Source: Capra hircus (taxonomy: Eukaryota; Chordata; Mammalia; Artiodactyla; Bovidae). Taken from it: 64,000 nt of DNA. The DNA lies in contig NW_017189851.1 of NCBI RefSeq assembly GCF_001704415.2, positions 620,001 to 684,000 of the forward strand, given 5' to 3'. A program made the translations under genes and the position numbers. Below the pieces are notes generated by a model, which worked only from the letters and a program-made list of their open reading frames with translations, searched no databases and was not told where the DNA came from. Shown piece after piece: positions 11,069-23,800 of this stretch (positions within the stretch are counted from its first letter, which is position 1; every line of letters starts with the position of its first letter).

Positions 11069-14000
11069 ATGGCGGCCGCCAAGGTGGGCCGGGCCGGGCG
11101 AGCGGGCCGGGGCGGGCGCCGAGGGGCGCCGGGGCCGCCGCCGCCGCCGGCCACGTGGGCGGGCCGCGCCGTCTCCAACCCCCGCCGGCCCGCGGGCCCG
11201 GGCGCCGCGCCGCGTGACCTTGGGGCGGCCGGGCCTCGCGCCCGCCCCTGGCCGCCGCCGGCCCCCCGCGCGCGGACGCGGCCGGTCCACTCGGCTCCCC
11301 ATTCATCCGGTGCCGGTCCGCGAGCCGCTACCCGCCTCCGCGCCCGCGCGGCCTGGCGGGCGGCCCGTGGCCACCTGGGCTGGGGGAGGGAGGTGCCGTC
11401 CGGCCGAGTGGCCGGCGGAGGCCTGCGTTCCTGGGCCGAGCCGGGGAGCTCAGTCCTGGCGTCTTACCTCCGGGGCTATGGATCTCCAAGCCACGTGCTC
11501 CCTGAGGCAACCCAAAACCTGCTTCTTTGTGCCCTGTATTTAGTCCTCTGCGCTGGATCCGAACGCTGTGGCATTTATTTGCGTGAATCCTCTTGATTTA
11601 CACGCGTCATTTCCCCAACCGAGATAAAGTTGTTGGCAGAACTGAATTCTGCATACATAGTAGCACGCCGCCGCAACTTTTAAGCAAGAGCACAGACTTT
11701 TCTCACCCAGTAAAAACTCAAAAGGCTTTGTAAGAGGAGTGCTCGACTCGAGGCCCTTCCCTCCCACCCTCCACCCCGTCGTTGCGCCCTTAATCTGCAC
11801 GTGGCAGTATCTGCGTTCCCATCTTACAAATGAAGTGCGGGGGCACGGGGGAGTTTGGGGAGTCTGTGAGATGGTGTCTTGCATCTGAAAGAGGATATCG
11901 GAGTCTAGTGTCTCACTGCAGGTTGGAGAAAGGCTTTGGGGGTGATAGGCCCTTCACTAGTGGGAATGCCTCGCTCTGGGCACTGGTGGAGTCTGGCACA
12001 GCTGGAAGGGTCACTCATGTCTCCACCCACCACTGCAGGACACCCACGAGGACCATGACACCTCCACCGAGAATGCTGATGAGTCCAACCACGACCCCCA
12101 GTTTGAGCCAATAGTTTCTCTTCCCGAGCAAGAAATTAAAACGCTGGAAGAAGATGAAGAGGAACTTTTTAAAATGTAAGTTGGCATCTTTTCAGAAGTA
12201 GGCACGTTCACTTTGAGGTCCAAAGTGTTTTTTTTATACGGGTGTTAAGATCTTGGCTTGACCTTTAACCACAGGATTTTGTGATGGTTCCTCCCATGTT
12301 GAAACTAAGCTGCTCTTGAATACACTCCTTCCTGGCCCCTGGGACGCACACTGCCCTGAGGCCTGTCCCACTGTGCCCACAATTGACATCTTCACAGTCC
12401 GCTGTCTTTGCCACCTCGCTTTAAGACTCCCACAGCCCCGTGTCTGGTTGAGCATTGGGTTTTTACCAGCGCTGTCTTTTTTTTTCAACATTGGCATCCT
12501 TTGAAGCTCCTGAATTTCAGACTTAGTTTAAACGTACGAAATGATGCTTGGAATTACAGATAAAAGGTGGGTGGTCAGTCATCGAAGTTATATTTAAAAA
12601 AAATCATTGTGATCTTGGCGCCTTCAACAAGAGGTTGCGGTGGCCAGGTCACCCTGAAGCAGCGCTCGCAGAAGCCGCATGGCCAGGCGAGTGTGACAGT
12701 GCTGGCACCATGCGGCCCGGGCGCCCGGGAGACACAGCTGCACGTTAGTGGGAATCGCTGGGAGGCGCGAGGGAAGGAGGGGCCGACTCTCCGCCGCTTC
12801 AGGTTCCCTCGGAAACACCAGAGTACAGTTTGAGTGCTCCGTTGTGGGTCAGAGGAGGGAAGCAGAGGGGATCACTCCTCTAAGACTGGGAGGCTGGAGA
12901 CCAGTCCTGGGCGCCTCCCAGCCTCCCCAGGGAGGCCGGGCCAGCGGGAGGGGCCTCCTCGTGGGCCCACTGCTCCCTTGATGGTTGCGTGTGGCGCAGA
13001 GAGCAGTCTCCGCAGGAAAGGGGCCGGCAGAGCTGGGATCGTTGGCGAGGCAGACGGCCGAGCTGCTGTGGGTGGGAAGGCCGACTCGGCCCAGAACCTG
13101 TGGCCCGAGTGGAGGCCTGCAGCCTGTCTTCCCAGCGGAGGAAAGGCTCCTCGTCCCTTGCCCGCATCCGTGGCGCCAGGGAGCCCCCGCACCGTGACGG
13201 CCGTCTTGGCCGGCAGTGCAGTGCGCCCTTTGAAACGTCAGGCTTTCCTGTAAGACTTGGGGTTTGTTGGGCCTCCTCGCTTTTCTGGTGATGTCCTGAC
13301 CTGCAGTTCTGGAGTAAAAGGCAGGGATGTCTGGCGAGGCCTCGGGTGTAGACCCGGCCTCGGCCCTCCTACGCCTGCCTAACGCCTGCCTAACGCCTTT
13401 CCCCGCGGCTTTCCTCGCAGGCGGGCCAAGCTGTTCCGGTTCGCTTCAGAGAACGACCTTCCGGAGTGGAAGGAGCGGGGCACGGGGGACGTCAAGCTGC
13501 TGAAGCACAAGGAGAAGGGGACCATTCGCCTGCTCATGCGCCGGGACAAGACCCTCAAGATCTGCGCCAACCACTACAGTAGGCGGGGCGAGGGGCGGGG
13601 ACCCGCAAGATCTGCACCAATCACTGCAGTAGGCGGGGCGAGGGCGGGGACCCACAAGATCTGCACCAATCACTGCAGGGGGCGGGGCGAGGGGCGCACA
13701 GGTGACCCGGCAAGAACCAGAGGGCCCGGGAGGGTGATGTGGCTGGACGGGCAAGGACCGGCCTCCCAGTACCACGGTCCCATCGACACTCTTGGGCCAG
13801 CTCCTGTGCCCACGCTCCGAGGTCCTCCCACCACGCCCCGCTCAGCCCACCCTGTCGCTTCTGGCCTGGTCCTTGTTCTCCAGCCCCGTTTGAGGTGTTT
13901 CCCAGAGGTTTTCCCTGAGCTTGCTTCTCTCAGAGCCTGGCTCGTCACCGGGTTTCCGGCCTGGTGTGCAGGTGGGTGGGTGGTGGCAGAGAGGGGCCTT

Positions 14001-15718
14001 GAGTGCCCAGGAGGCACGTGGGCTCAGCGGGGTTCTGGGCTGGGATGAGTGGTCTCGGTGCTGAGTGTGATGTGTTCCTGGGACTGGTCCTGGGAGATTT
14101 CTGTCAGGCACGTGGGACGAGTGTGGCCGTGGGGCACTCGTTTCTTGGGAAGCTGGCCTCCTTAAGTCCCTGCCTGGCGGGAGGGATGGGTGGCCATGCA
14201 GATTCCTGGGTGCGGCTCGATCTCCGTGGCGTATGAGCTGGTCACGGGCCTTCGGTGTCCACTTCCAGTGGCCTCTTTCCCTGGGATGTGCTTGGGCAGT
14301 GTGAGGCCGAGAGTGGTGGGTCTCCTTCACCCCACTTGTGGCTTATGCGTCTCGGCTACAGCCCTGCCTGCTGTGGGCTGGGTCCTGATGTGTGGCCAGG
14401 TATGGACTCCGCCACGTGGTGGGCACCCTGTTCAGGAAGGCTGGGCCTGACCAGCTGCGGCCCACATCTGCCCTGGGTCTGCTCGGACAGGGCCAGGGCC
14501 GGGGCAGCTGGTGGTGAATGGGTCTGGTGGCATTGGAGACCCCTGCTGAGGTGTCCTCGTGGTCGGGGAATGGCTGCCTTCTTCCAAGATTCAGGACAGT
14601 CCTGCTTTTAAGTGGGCACGGGGAGTTTGCAGGGGTTTGGGTAAGATCCAGACCCACAAGCCTTCGTCTGGGCCTGGCTTGGCGAACCCCCAACCAGGCT
14701 TTTGCTCCAGTCAGGGCTTTAGGGGTTGGGGTGGGGGCCGGCCTGGCAGCCGTGCGGTTCTCATGGGGCTTCTCCCTCCAGTCACGCCGATGATGGAGCT
14801 GAAGCCGAACGCAGGCAGCGACCGCGCCTGGGTCTGGAACACCCATGCCGACTTTGCTGATGAGTGCCCCAAGCAGGAGCTGCTGGCCATCCGCTTCCTC
14901 AATGCTGAGAGTAAGCAGGCCCGGATGTGTACGGAGCGGGGGGCCCTCCGGGGAGGCCTGCGCTCACAGGGCTGTGCCCCGCCTGCCCCCCAGGCCGCGG
15001 TGTCCTTCCGCTGGCATCGTCGAGAGCGGCACCCTGTCGCCGAGAGTGGCACCCCGTCGCTGGCCGTCTGGTGCCGAGGAGGCCTCGCCTCTCTCTGTGG
15101 GGCCTGCTCCAGTAGTGCCTGGCAGGATGGGCTGCCCAGATGGGAGTGGGGTGTCTGTGGGACCCTCCGGGACCGTGTCCTCCTTGCTGCTCAGGGCTCT
15201 TTGGGGCGCCGTCTCTCTCTTTGCAGACGCACAGAAATTCAAGACAAAGTTTGAAGAGTGCCGGAAAGAGATTGAAGAGAAAGAAAAAAAAGGTGCCGGG
15301 GGGGGGCGGGGCGGGGCGGGGCGGGGCGGGGGGGGGTGCTCTGCAGACTCACTCTGCACCCAGCCGCCGCCCCAGGTGGGTGCTTTTTCCGTCTGCCACA
15401 GGAACTTGCGGGGGCTGTGACCTCTGCCCTGTGAAGGGCAGCACAGCTACCCCGGTACACGGGTGTTTTCTGGGGGTGGGGCTGCCGGGGCTTGGGGAGG
15501 TGCTTGTGCCGCCGCTGGAGTCCCCGGCACACGATCACCTGGAGGTGCTGGGGCACAGCCGGCTGCTGCGCCTCCCTCTGACCGCACCCCCGTGTCCCCC
15601 AGGGTCTGGCAAGAATGACAGTGCCGAGAAGGTGGCGGAGAAGCTCGAGGCGCTATCGGTGCAGGAGGGCGAGCAGCCCCAGGACGCGGCCCCGGCGCCC
15701 GCCGAGGAGGAGCAGTGA
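11069..15718 (+). CDS. RANBP1: RANBP1 Ran-specific GTPase-activating cofactor
   Basis: RANBP1 binds Ran-GTP in the cytoplasm and helps RanGAP release it from transport receptors; it also acts in spindle assembly. Exons: 11069-11083, 12039-12175, 13421-13578, 14782-14910, 15227-15292, 15603-15718. They join in frame to 621 nt, 206 aa (human 201). MAAAK is followed by an acidic N-terminal stretch, then the RanBD1 domain, about residues 26-165, with the conserved PEWKERGTGDVKLL segment. The leucine-rich export signal VAEKLEALSV is intact near the C-terminus. The last ~18 residues (QEGEQPQDAAPAPAEEEQ) differ from human and are Ala/Pro-richer. The exon 5 donor (GTGCCG) is weak and is followed by a long G tract. 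Tandem copies of the exon 3 end lie in intron 3. Confidence 0.96.
13556..13702 (+). repeat. RANBP1: Three tandem ~50-bp copies of the RANBP1 exon 3 end and donor
   Basis: A unit starting CAAGATCTGC begins at 13556, 13606 and 13655. The first copy holds the last 23 coding bases of exon 3 and the true donor (exon ends 13578). The second copy is intronic and keeps a donor-like CTGCA-GTAGGC at 13624-13634. In the third copy the GT is lost (CTGCAGGGGG). Each copy is followed by AGGCGGGGCGAGGG-type sequence. Confidence 0.9.
15293..15340 (+). repeat. RANBP1: G-tract start of RANBP1 intron 5, G-quadruplex candidate
   Basis: The intron begins GTGCCG and passes at once into runs of four or more G separated by single C bases (15298-15337). 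This meets the usual G-quadruplex pattern and lies within ten bases of a weak donor. Confidence 0.75.
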
Positions 15719-15983
15719 GGCGCCCCGGGCAGCTTGCCCGTCTCCCCCGTTTCTTTTTTAATTTGGCCCTGCGCCTTCTTTGGGTTTGCTTTTATTCTGT
15801 TTTGTTTTTACAAGGGACTTTATATAAAGAACTGACTTCCAACATCCAGGTTGTTTTTTTTTTTTCCAAGTTTTTGCCCTCATGAAGACAACTTCAGAAA
15901 ATCCATTCCCTGGTCACGAGAATGTACCGTGCTAACTTTCTTTTCCATAGTGGAAACACTTATTTATAGTCATCAAAATAGCA

Positions 15984-15989
15984 AATAAA
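15984..15989 (+). terminator. RANBP1: RANBP1 poly(A) signal
   Basis: AATAAA, 266 bases after the RANBP1 stop, at the end of an AT-rich 3' UTR (15719 to about 16010). Confidence 0.85.
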
Positions 15990-16010
15990 CAACACGTTTG
16001 AAACCTGCAT

Positions 16011-17240
16011 GGAGGCAGGACGTGTGTGCGCCGCCCCCTCGCTCTGCCCCGGCCTTGGCGTGAGGACGCCCACCAGGAGTCCTCGGTGCCCCCCGGGCTT
16101 TGACCGGGCATCTTTGGGTGGCCCTCTGCCCTGGCGGAGCTGCCTGTCGCACCTGGAACCGGGCGCAGCCCTGTGACCGTCCTCAGAGAAGACTGTCCTG
16201 CGCGGCTCCGGGCCCTCTTGTCTGGGTGGAGGTGGGGTGTCCTCGGGGGGCGAGTCCGGTGAGGCCCCGTGTCTTCTGCAGACCACTGCCTCCGAGGGAG
16301 TCCTGTGGGGGTGGGGGTTTGGGGAACACGGCAGGACCCGGCCAGAGGATGCCTGTGCTTGGCCCTGAGCCAGGCTGCGTGGGGCAGGGTGAGAGGGTGG
16401 GGTGGGGAAGGGAAGTGGCTGCCGCGTCCATGTCGGCCCCTGGTCTGCAGGTCAGGCCTGCTCCCTGCTGCCCTTGGGAGGTGATCCCTGGGCCACAGCT
16501 CCCTGGGACCCTCTGCCCACGCCCTGCACCCACCCCCTACAGACCCAGACACCCTGAGGGGCAGGGCTAGGACCGCAGTGTGTCCGCAGGACCTCGGGCC
16601 ACCGGAGGCAGAGGCAGCTGGGTAGAGCCAGGAGGTGTCCGCTTCCTGCCTGCCTGTGGCCTGGGGGCTGCTCCCCGCCAGGCAGAGGCTGTGGCCAGGG
16701 GTGGTGGGAAGACACCCACACAATCTCTTCTGTCTGGCAGCTGCCTGGGGCCCTGGGGCCAGGCGGGCTCTCCCTGCCTGAGGGGCTCAGGCACACGGCT
16801 CCACAGGGTTCTGGCCACAGAGCAGCAGACAACCCCCATGGATTCCTGCCGGGGTCCAGCCCCGCTGTCTGGGGAGATTCCCACCTGGGGAGGGGCTGAA
16901 GGTCTTGGCTTCAGAGCAGGGGCCCCGGGCTGGCCCGACCTCACTGTAGTCAGCTCCACCTTAAGTGGCAGCCGCGGGGTCCGGAGGTGGGGTTTCCTGC
17001 AGGGGGTGAGCCTGCCCAGGCAGCCTCTCCTGGCAGGGGCAGGGCACCCCACTCCCGAGATGCCTGCAGCCTGGGCAGGATAGGGCCAGCGCCCCGCCCT
17101 CCTTACCCTACCGGCTGCTGCCCTCCAGCTCAGGGGCTGTGAAGTGGGCAGGGGATAAACCACCAAGGCGCCCTGCCCTGTCACAATCCGCCACCCTTGG
17201 ACATGTCCTGGGGCGGGAGGGGCCTGGCCCTGCCCTGCAG
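16011..17240. other. RANBP1-ZDHHC8 intergenic spacer
   Basis: GC-rich unique-looking sequence between the RANBP1 poly(A) site and the ZDHHC8 CpG island. I see no exon with convincing homology and no named repeat. Confidence 0.6.
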
Positions 17241-17860
17241 GAGCTCAGAGGTGTTGAGGGAAAGGTCTGCCCCAGAAGCGCCCCGCGCAGGGCCCGTGGG
17301 CCGGACGTGGGGCCTAGCGGCAGCGCGAACCCTAGTGAACCAGACCCCAGGCGCGCGGGCCCGCAGCAGCCCCCCAGGGTCGCGGTTCCTGGCTGGCGGG
17401 GCCGGGAGGGGCCCCCCGGCGGGAGGGTCCGAGCCCGGCCCCGCCCCCAGCGCAGGGCGGGGAGGGCGGGCGGGGCGGCGGTCGCGAGGGGCCCCGCCTG
17501 GCCCCCGGCCCCGCGCCGGTCCACCTTAAGGGGCGCGCTGACATCAGCACGCCGCCGCGCCGCCGCGCCCGCGGGGTGGGATTTCCTCCCGGGCCGCCGC
17601 CGCCGCCGGGTCCTGCCCGTCCTGCCGGCCCCGCCCGCCCGGCCCCGGGGAGGGATGCGGCGGCGCGGCACCCAGGATGCCCCGCAGCCCCGGGACGCGC
17701 CTCAAACCCGCCAAGTACATCCCGGTGGCCACGGCGGCCGCGCTGCTGGTCGGCTCCAGCACCCTGTTCTTCGTGTTCACGTGAGTCGGCCGCGGCGGGC
17801 GCCGGGGCCAGAAGGGGCAGGGCTGCGCGCAGGGCGCTGGACGCGGCCCGGTGGGACTGG
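17240..17860 (+). promoter_or_regulatory. ZDHHC8: ZDHHC8 CpG-island promoter and 5' UTR
   Basis: CpG density rises sharply around the first coding exon, with many GGGGCGGG/CCCCGCCC Sp1-type boxes and a CRE-like TGACATCA at about 17539. No TATA box is evident. The transcription start cannot be fixed from sequence alone. Confidence 0.7.
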
Positions 17861-20800
17861 ACCCCACCGGGGACTGGACAGTGGGCTGGGCTGGGTGGGG
17901 GGCACAAGGCTGTGGGCGCCGCGAGCCCCCACCCTGGGCCAAGGCTGATGCCGGGAGCCAGGCAAAGCCAGGTGAGTCCTGGGTGTGAGGACCCTGGTAT
18001 CTGGCAGGCACCCCCGGAGTGCCCAGGCAGGCCCCCCCGGGGTGTGAGGCGCCTGCCCCGGGGCAGCGGAGTGCGTGTGGGTCTGCACAGGCTGTGGCTG
18101 CAGCCCTGCCCTCCCTGTGGGCCCAGGAGGGGACGCCGGCCTCCCAGGGCCACCAGCCCCCCTTGCAAGCAGTGGACGGTGGCTCCCGGGTGCCCTCCCG
18201 GCCGTCCGGCCCCAGGCCACAGCCAAGTTGTTCCCGTGTAGGTGTGGCCTGGCCTGGCTGCCACGTGCCTGCCCCACGGCCACTGCCGACGCTGGTCTGG
18301 CAGTGCCCTCCTCTTTCCCTTGACCTCCTCAGGAAGGCCCAGTGGTCACAGCCAAAGGGCCCAACCAGGCCACACCCAGGGACTCTGGCTTCAGTGGGCA
18401 CTGGAACCTTTGAGGCAGGAGGCCAGCCGGTCCGGCCGGTCCTGGGCTGGTGCAGACCAGGCGGGTGCTGATGACAAGGTTCCCTCTGTGTTGTCGTGAC
18501 CCTGCCCCCTGCCCCCCACCCCAGGCACAGGGAGCGGTTGGGTACCCTGGCTTCAGCCATGCAGGTCTGCAGCCACCTCCTGCCGTGGTTTCCAGACTGG
18601 GACATGGCCAGGTGACCAGAGTCACTACTGCTCTGGCCTTCCTGGGGACCTGAGGCTTGGGGTGACTGCGGCCAGCTGGGCACCCTTTCCCCTCGGCAGG
18701 GACGCGGGCAGCGGCCTGAGGCTGACCAGGCTGCACTGGACGCCCGCAGGCGAGTGGGCCCTGCTGGGCTGGGTGGGCACCACAGGCTGCCAGGAGCGTG
18801 TTTAAAAAAGGCTGTGTGGACGGGCTTATTTCTGGCTTTGGCGAGCAGACGTGTTCTTGTCGCTGAGATGCTGCTGGCTGTGGGCAGCGGGTGCGGGCCG
18901 AGGGAGGACGCGTCCCGCGGGGGCTTCTGGGGGGCGGGCTCCCTGCTCTGGCCCCTGGGCCCTGGTGGGGGTCCCCGGGGGAGCTGCTCGCTGGTCCTGG
19001 TTCCTCACCCCCAAGTGCAACTCAGCGTTAGTCCTTCTAACTTTAAAAGGAATTCGTGTTCTTGGTGAGACCTTGTGAGATGCAAGGGAAAAGTTTAACA
19101 AGAAGCTGAGCTCAGCGTCATCCCCTCTCCTGCTCAGAGCACCCTGACCCCCTCAAGGAAGGGTTCCTGTCCTGTGGCTTCCCTTGATTTCAGAGGGTCC
19201 CGATGGCCCCACCCCCGGGGGCGAGCATGCAGGGCCCCTGGCCTACCTCTGTGCTCAGCACCCCAGGGCAGCTCGGTGGGGAAGACAGGGGCACGGGGGC
19301 ACGGGCCGTGTCCAGGCGCAGCAGTCCTCTTGCCCGGGGACCCTCCCTGTGCCCCCGGGCCATGCTCCTTGGCTGAGTGACCATCAGGGACCCCGGCCTG
19401 CTCTCAGCCCGGTCCTGCTGGGCTCCACCAAGGCAGTGTGGTTCTGCGGGGGTTTTGCCAGGCCACCCAGGCCCAGTGACGCTGCCTGCAGTGTGCTGTT
19501 CCAGGTGGGCAGGGGGCTGGGCAGTGCCCTCCTTGGACAGGCCTCGTGTCCCCCTAGCTCTGGTCCCAGGCCCTGCGCGGAGCCAGACCCCCCTCCGGGG
19601 CGCTCCCCACCCCGCCTTGGGCCCCTGCAGGAATGGGACTCTGTCTTCTCTGCTTCTTGGACTTTGCTGGACACTGACTGGGGCCCCTGGCCCTCTCTGT
19701 GCTCAGGAAATATGAGCTGACTGTTTGAGGCAGGCTCGGAGTGGGAGCCCAGGCTGAGGGGACCGGGGACCCCTGCCTTGGGCCAGCTTGCTGAGCGGCT
19801 TGGCCAGGAGGACATTCAGACCTGTCACCAGGAGAGGCTGGGGCATGGCGAGCATGCCCAGAGGTGGGGTCCCCCCACTGAGGAAGGGTAGCATGCCACA
19901 GGGGAGCTGCCTGGCAGCCCTCCTCCTCCAGGAAGCTTTCCTGGGTTCTCAACAGTCCTGTCCCCCTGGGCACCAGAAGTCTCCGTGCCAGGCCAGCTTA
20001 GGTGCTGGGTTGGGGGGTCTGAGAGCCCCAGGCCAGGTCCCTGACCCACCCCTTCCAACTCCTGGAGCCACCCTGCAGGGTGACGGGGACCCTGTGAGCA
20101 TCAGAGGGCCAGGCTGTGGGGCCAGGACCCACGTGGGGGCTGGGCTGTCTTGTCTCTCTGGACCCACTGGGTTCCCCTCTGGATGTCGCACAGAGGGGTA
20201 GGCACAATGGACCTGAGTGGTCCCTATGCCCAGTTGGACCATGAGGCCCGGCCTAGGACCAAGCCAGCTTGCAGTGGGCCGACACGGCCATGACCTGCCA
20301 CGTGTGGCCGGAGGAGCCCTGGTGCCCTGAGGCACCTCCCTCCTCTGCTCGGGGGTCCGTGGGGTGGGTGCAGGGAGCCAGCGGCCCTCCTGGCCGGACC
20401 AGGGCGGAGTGGCCGCCCACCCTCTGGTCCCGGCTGCCCTGTGCCTGAGCTTCGTTAGCCACTGTTAATGAAGAATCCGATTTAAATGAAAACGTCTGAG
20501 CTAAAATTTTCCATTCCACATTTAGCCGTGGCTGCTTGCTACTCTGTGGAACCCCCATCCTGCTGGGTGGGGCCTCCTGTAGGCCCAGGTGGGGTCATGG
20601 GAGGCTTGGGGGGAGGGGGCCTGCCGGGGCCCACAGCACGGCTGCCCTGGTGAGCAGTGTCCAACCCCCAGCTGGCAGGGGGGGCCTGGAGCACGCTGTT
20701 CCCTGGGGGGTTGGGGGGTTGTCCCAAGGACCAAGAGGTCCCCCTGGAACCCGGCTCAGGCTCAGATGCCCGGGCAGTGCCCACCAGGCCTTGCCCACTG

Positions 20801-23800
20801 AGCGCATGCTTCCTCACTCCCTCCTCACGCTTGCCCTGCCCACGGGGAACAGACAGGGGTCCACAGAGGGTGGGGGGTGAGAGTCCACCAGAAGGGGACG
20901 TGTCTGCGTCCGTGTCTGTGGGTATGGATGCGTCACTGTGTGCACGAGTGTGCTTGTCTGTACTCACGTCAGCACACACCCGGCCGTTCCGTTGCACTTG
21001 CCCTGTGTGTGGGCACGCTTATGCAGTGTCCACACGTGTGCGTGTGTGCGTGCTCACAGGGACGTGTGCTTTTTTGTTCTCTCCCCTGCTTAGCTGTCCT
21101 TGGGCCCTGGCAACACTGGTGACTGAGCCGGTCTCCGTGGGGGACCCAGGCCTGAGACCCCTTTTAACACGCCTGGGGTGGAGGTTGCGAGCGGAAGGAC
21201 AGGGGCCAGGGTGCAGGGCAGCCCCTGACCCCGTGTTCAAGTCAAGCCTAGGGGGCTAGAGATAGTGAATTGAGGGGGCTCAGGCCCCTGTCAGAAAACC
21301 CGTGTGCCCCCAGGCTTGCCCTGCCCTCGCTGAAGCCGCACCCTGCCCTCCCTGGGACGTGCTGCCCAGGGGCACTGGGGGGCAGGTGGTGCCCATCCGG
21401 GGCAGAGGCCATCCGGCAAGGGTGGCTCTGCCGCCTTGCAGCTCTTGCTCCGGGCCCGCTGCCGCTCAGGGCCACGGAGCCTCAGGGAGGACAGGGCGGC
21501 ATGGGCTGCGGGGGGCGGGGCAACGGCCCTGATACCCGCCCCGACGGTGAAGCGGGGCTGACAGGCGCGCCGCCCCGCTGCAGCTTGCGTCCGGCACCAG
21601 TGCAGGAGAGCACATCCTTCCACATGGAGGCCGCGGCCAGCCGTCTCCAGAAGGCGCGTGGGGAGCCAGCTCTCCGCCAGGGCGGGTCGGCCGCATCCAC
21701 CTGTCCCCGGTCCCGGCCGGTCCTGGCTCTGTCTCACCCACCTGTCTCCACTGGCCTCTGGGCTGTTAGTCCCTCCCACCCCGTTGGGCGGAGCACGCCT
21801 CCGGGGCCCACCACCGACCCCCCAAGTGGCGCTGGACCAGAGGCCACGAGTGTGCCCTGAGTGCTGCCCGCGTGCCCGGCCAGTGCGCAGGGACGGGCGC
21901 GGGGAAGGCGTCTGCTCCCGGCCATGGGCAGGCACGGTGGAGGCGGGCCGCCCGCCTGGCACGCAGACGCTGTGTCCTCGGTCTGAGTGTCGCCTCCACG
22001 GCAGGTCCCGGAGAAGAGGATGGGGTGACGCGCGGCTCCCAGCCCGCCCAGCGTGCTGCCGTGGGAGCGGAGTCTTTAAATAGCCTCTCGCTTTCCACTA
22101 AAAATAGAGAAGTTCCACCCGCACGGAGGTGGTTGCTGGGGCGGTGGGGCTGGCGGCTGGCCAAGGCAGGCTTGGGTGCCAGTGCGCCCAGTGTGGGCTG
22201 GCCAGGGCCACCTGCATGACTCGCTCACCCGTGGCTGTAGGGCCTGTCCCCGAGGCCGGTGTCGGGGATCCCAGGGGCTCCTGGCCTCCATGCAGGGCCT
22301 GGGTGTGTGGAGCGGACCCACTGGGTGCCCCCTGCTCAGCACAGGAGGGACAGGGAGCCTGGAGCCAGAGGCGCTTCGGGGTAGCCTGGTGGGCAAACTC
22401 AAGGAACCCCCAAGGGTGGGGGCAGGGAGCCCTGAGCCACTGCCTGAGGCCAGGCACATCCTCAGAGAGGGCTGCGGGTGGGTCCTGTGAGAGCTGGGGA
22501 GACACTCTGGTGCCAGGGTGTCCACCAGGGATGTGTGCGAGATCCGCACAGCGAGCCAGCAGTCTGGGAAGGCTTACTGGAGGAGGGGACAGCCCTGGAG
22601 CCCAGTGCGGAGGGGTGATGAGAGATGGCGAAGGCGTCGCGGCCTGTGCCTTCAGAGTCCACAGGGATTCTGTACTGCTCTGCAGAGAGAAAGGTGACAA
22701 GCTAAGAAGGGGCTGGGGCCCCCGGGGGTCCAGTGGCTGAGGATCTGCCTGCCGATCCGATGCAGGTTGGACGCCTGCTTGGGGAGCTGAGTCCCACCTG
22801 CCGCGGAGCAGCTCAGCCTGTGGGTCGCAGCTACTGAGCCTGCGTGCCTCGACAAGGGAGAAGCCGGTACGCCTGGATCCTGCGTGCCGCAACTGAGGCC
22901 TGACGGCCACAGACAAATACGTGAAACAATGAGGCAAGGCTATCTGGGTACAGATGCACCTAGGCCCAGGCGCTGAGCCCGCACCCGCAGGGGACGGCAC
23001 GCGCCCTCTGCACCATGCATTCACAGACCCAGCAAGGCAGCTCTCCACATCACACCCCAGAACCTCCCTGGAAGCAGGGGCCTGCCAGGCTGGGGACAGG
23101 TCTGGGTGAGGCCCAGGGCTGGCCTGAGCTGCCCAGCGGGGTCACTGGCCTCTGCCCATCAGAGTGCATGGGCAGAGAGGGGCTCTCACCCCGTCTGTGT
23201 CCACCCCTCCTGGGGAAAGGGACCCAGCCAGGAAGGATGCCCAACGTGGGTGGGAGGACAAGGCTTGGCTCTGGGCAACCCCTCCTGCCCTTCCTCTGAG
23301 CCTCAGTTTTCTCAACTGGGAGTTGAGTTGCTGGCAGGCGCTTGGGGGTGGCTGGGTCGGAGCTGGCTCCGGTGGCCACCCTGAGCGCCGCATGTGTGTG
23401 GCCTAAGGCCGCTGCCCCACGCCCCCTCCCCCCACACCTGCCACACCCCAGACCGAGCGCCCCCTGCTGCCCCACACAGGTGCCCGTGGCTGACGCGCGC
23501 CGTGTCCCCAGCCGTCCCCGTCTACAATGGCGTCCTCTTCCTCTTCGTCCTGGCCAACTTCAGCATGGCCACCTTCATGGACCCTGGCGTCTTCCCCCGA
23601 GGTAGGGCCCTGTGTGGGGCGGCTCCCCACTCGCTCTCGCTCGAGTGTGGGCGGCTGACGGGGGCAAGCCGGGCCGGGAGCGGGCTGGCTGGGGAAGGGC
23701 CGGCCTCTCCTGCCAGGGCGGTCAATTTCCTGCCGCCCCCGGCCCACAGCGGATGAGGACGAGGACAAGGAGGACGACTTCCGGGCCCCGCTGTACAAGA

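Larger units (their letters stand above)
9660..11450. promoter_or_regulatory. CpG island over the divergent TRMT2A/RANBP1 promoter
   Basis: Very GC- and CpG-dense DNA covers the first TRMT2A exons, the 704 bases between the two start codons, and RANBP1 exon 1 with the start of its intron. No TATA box is seen. In mouse this head-to-head pair is the Htf9 locus, named for its HpaII tiny fragment island (established knowledge), so a shared promoter is expected. Confidence 0.85.
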
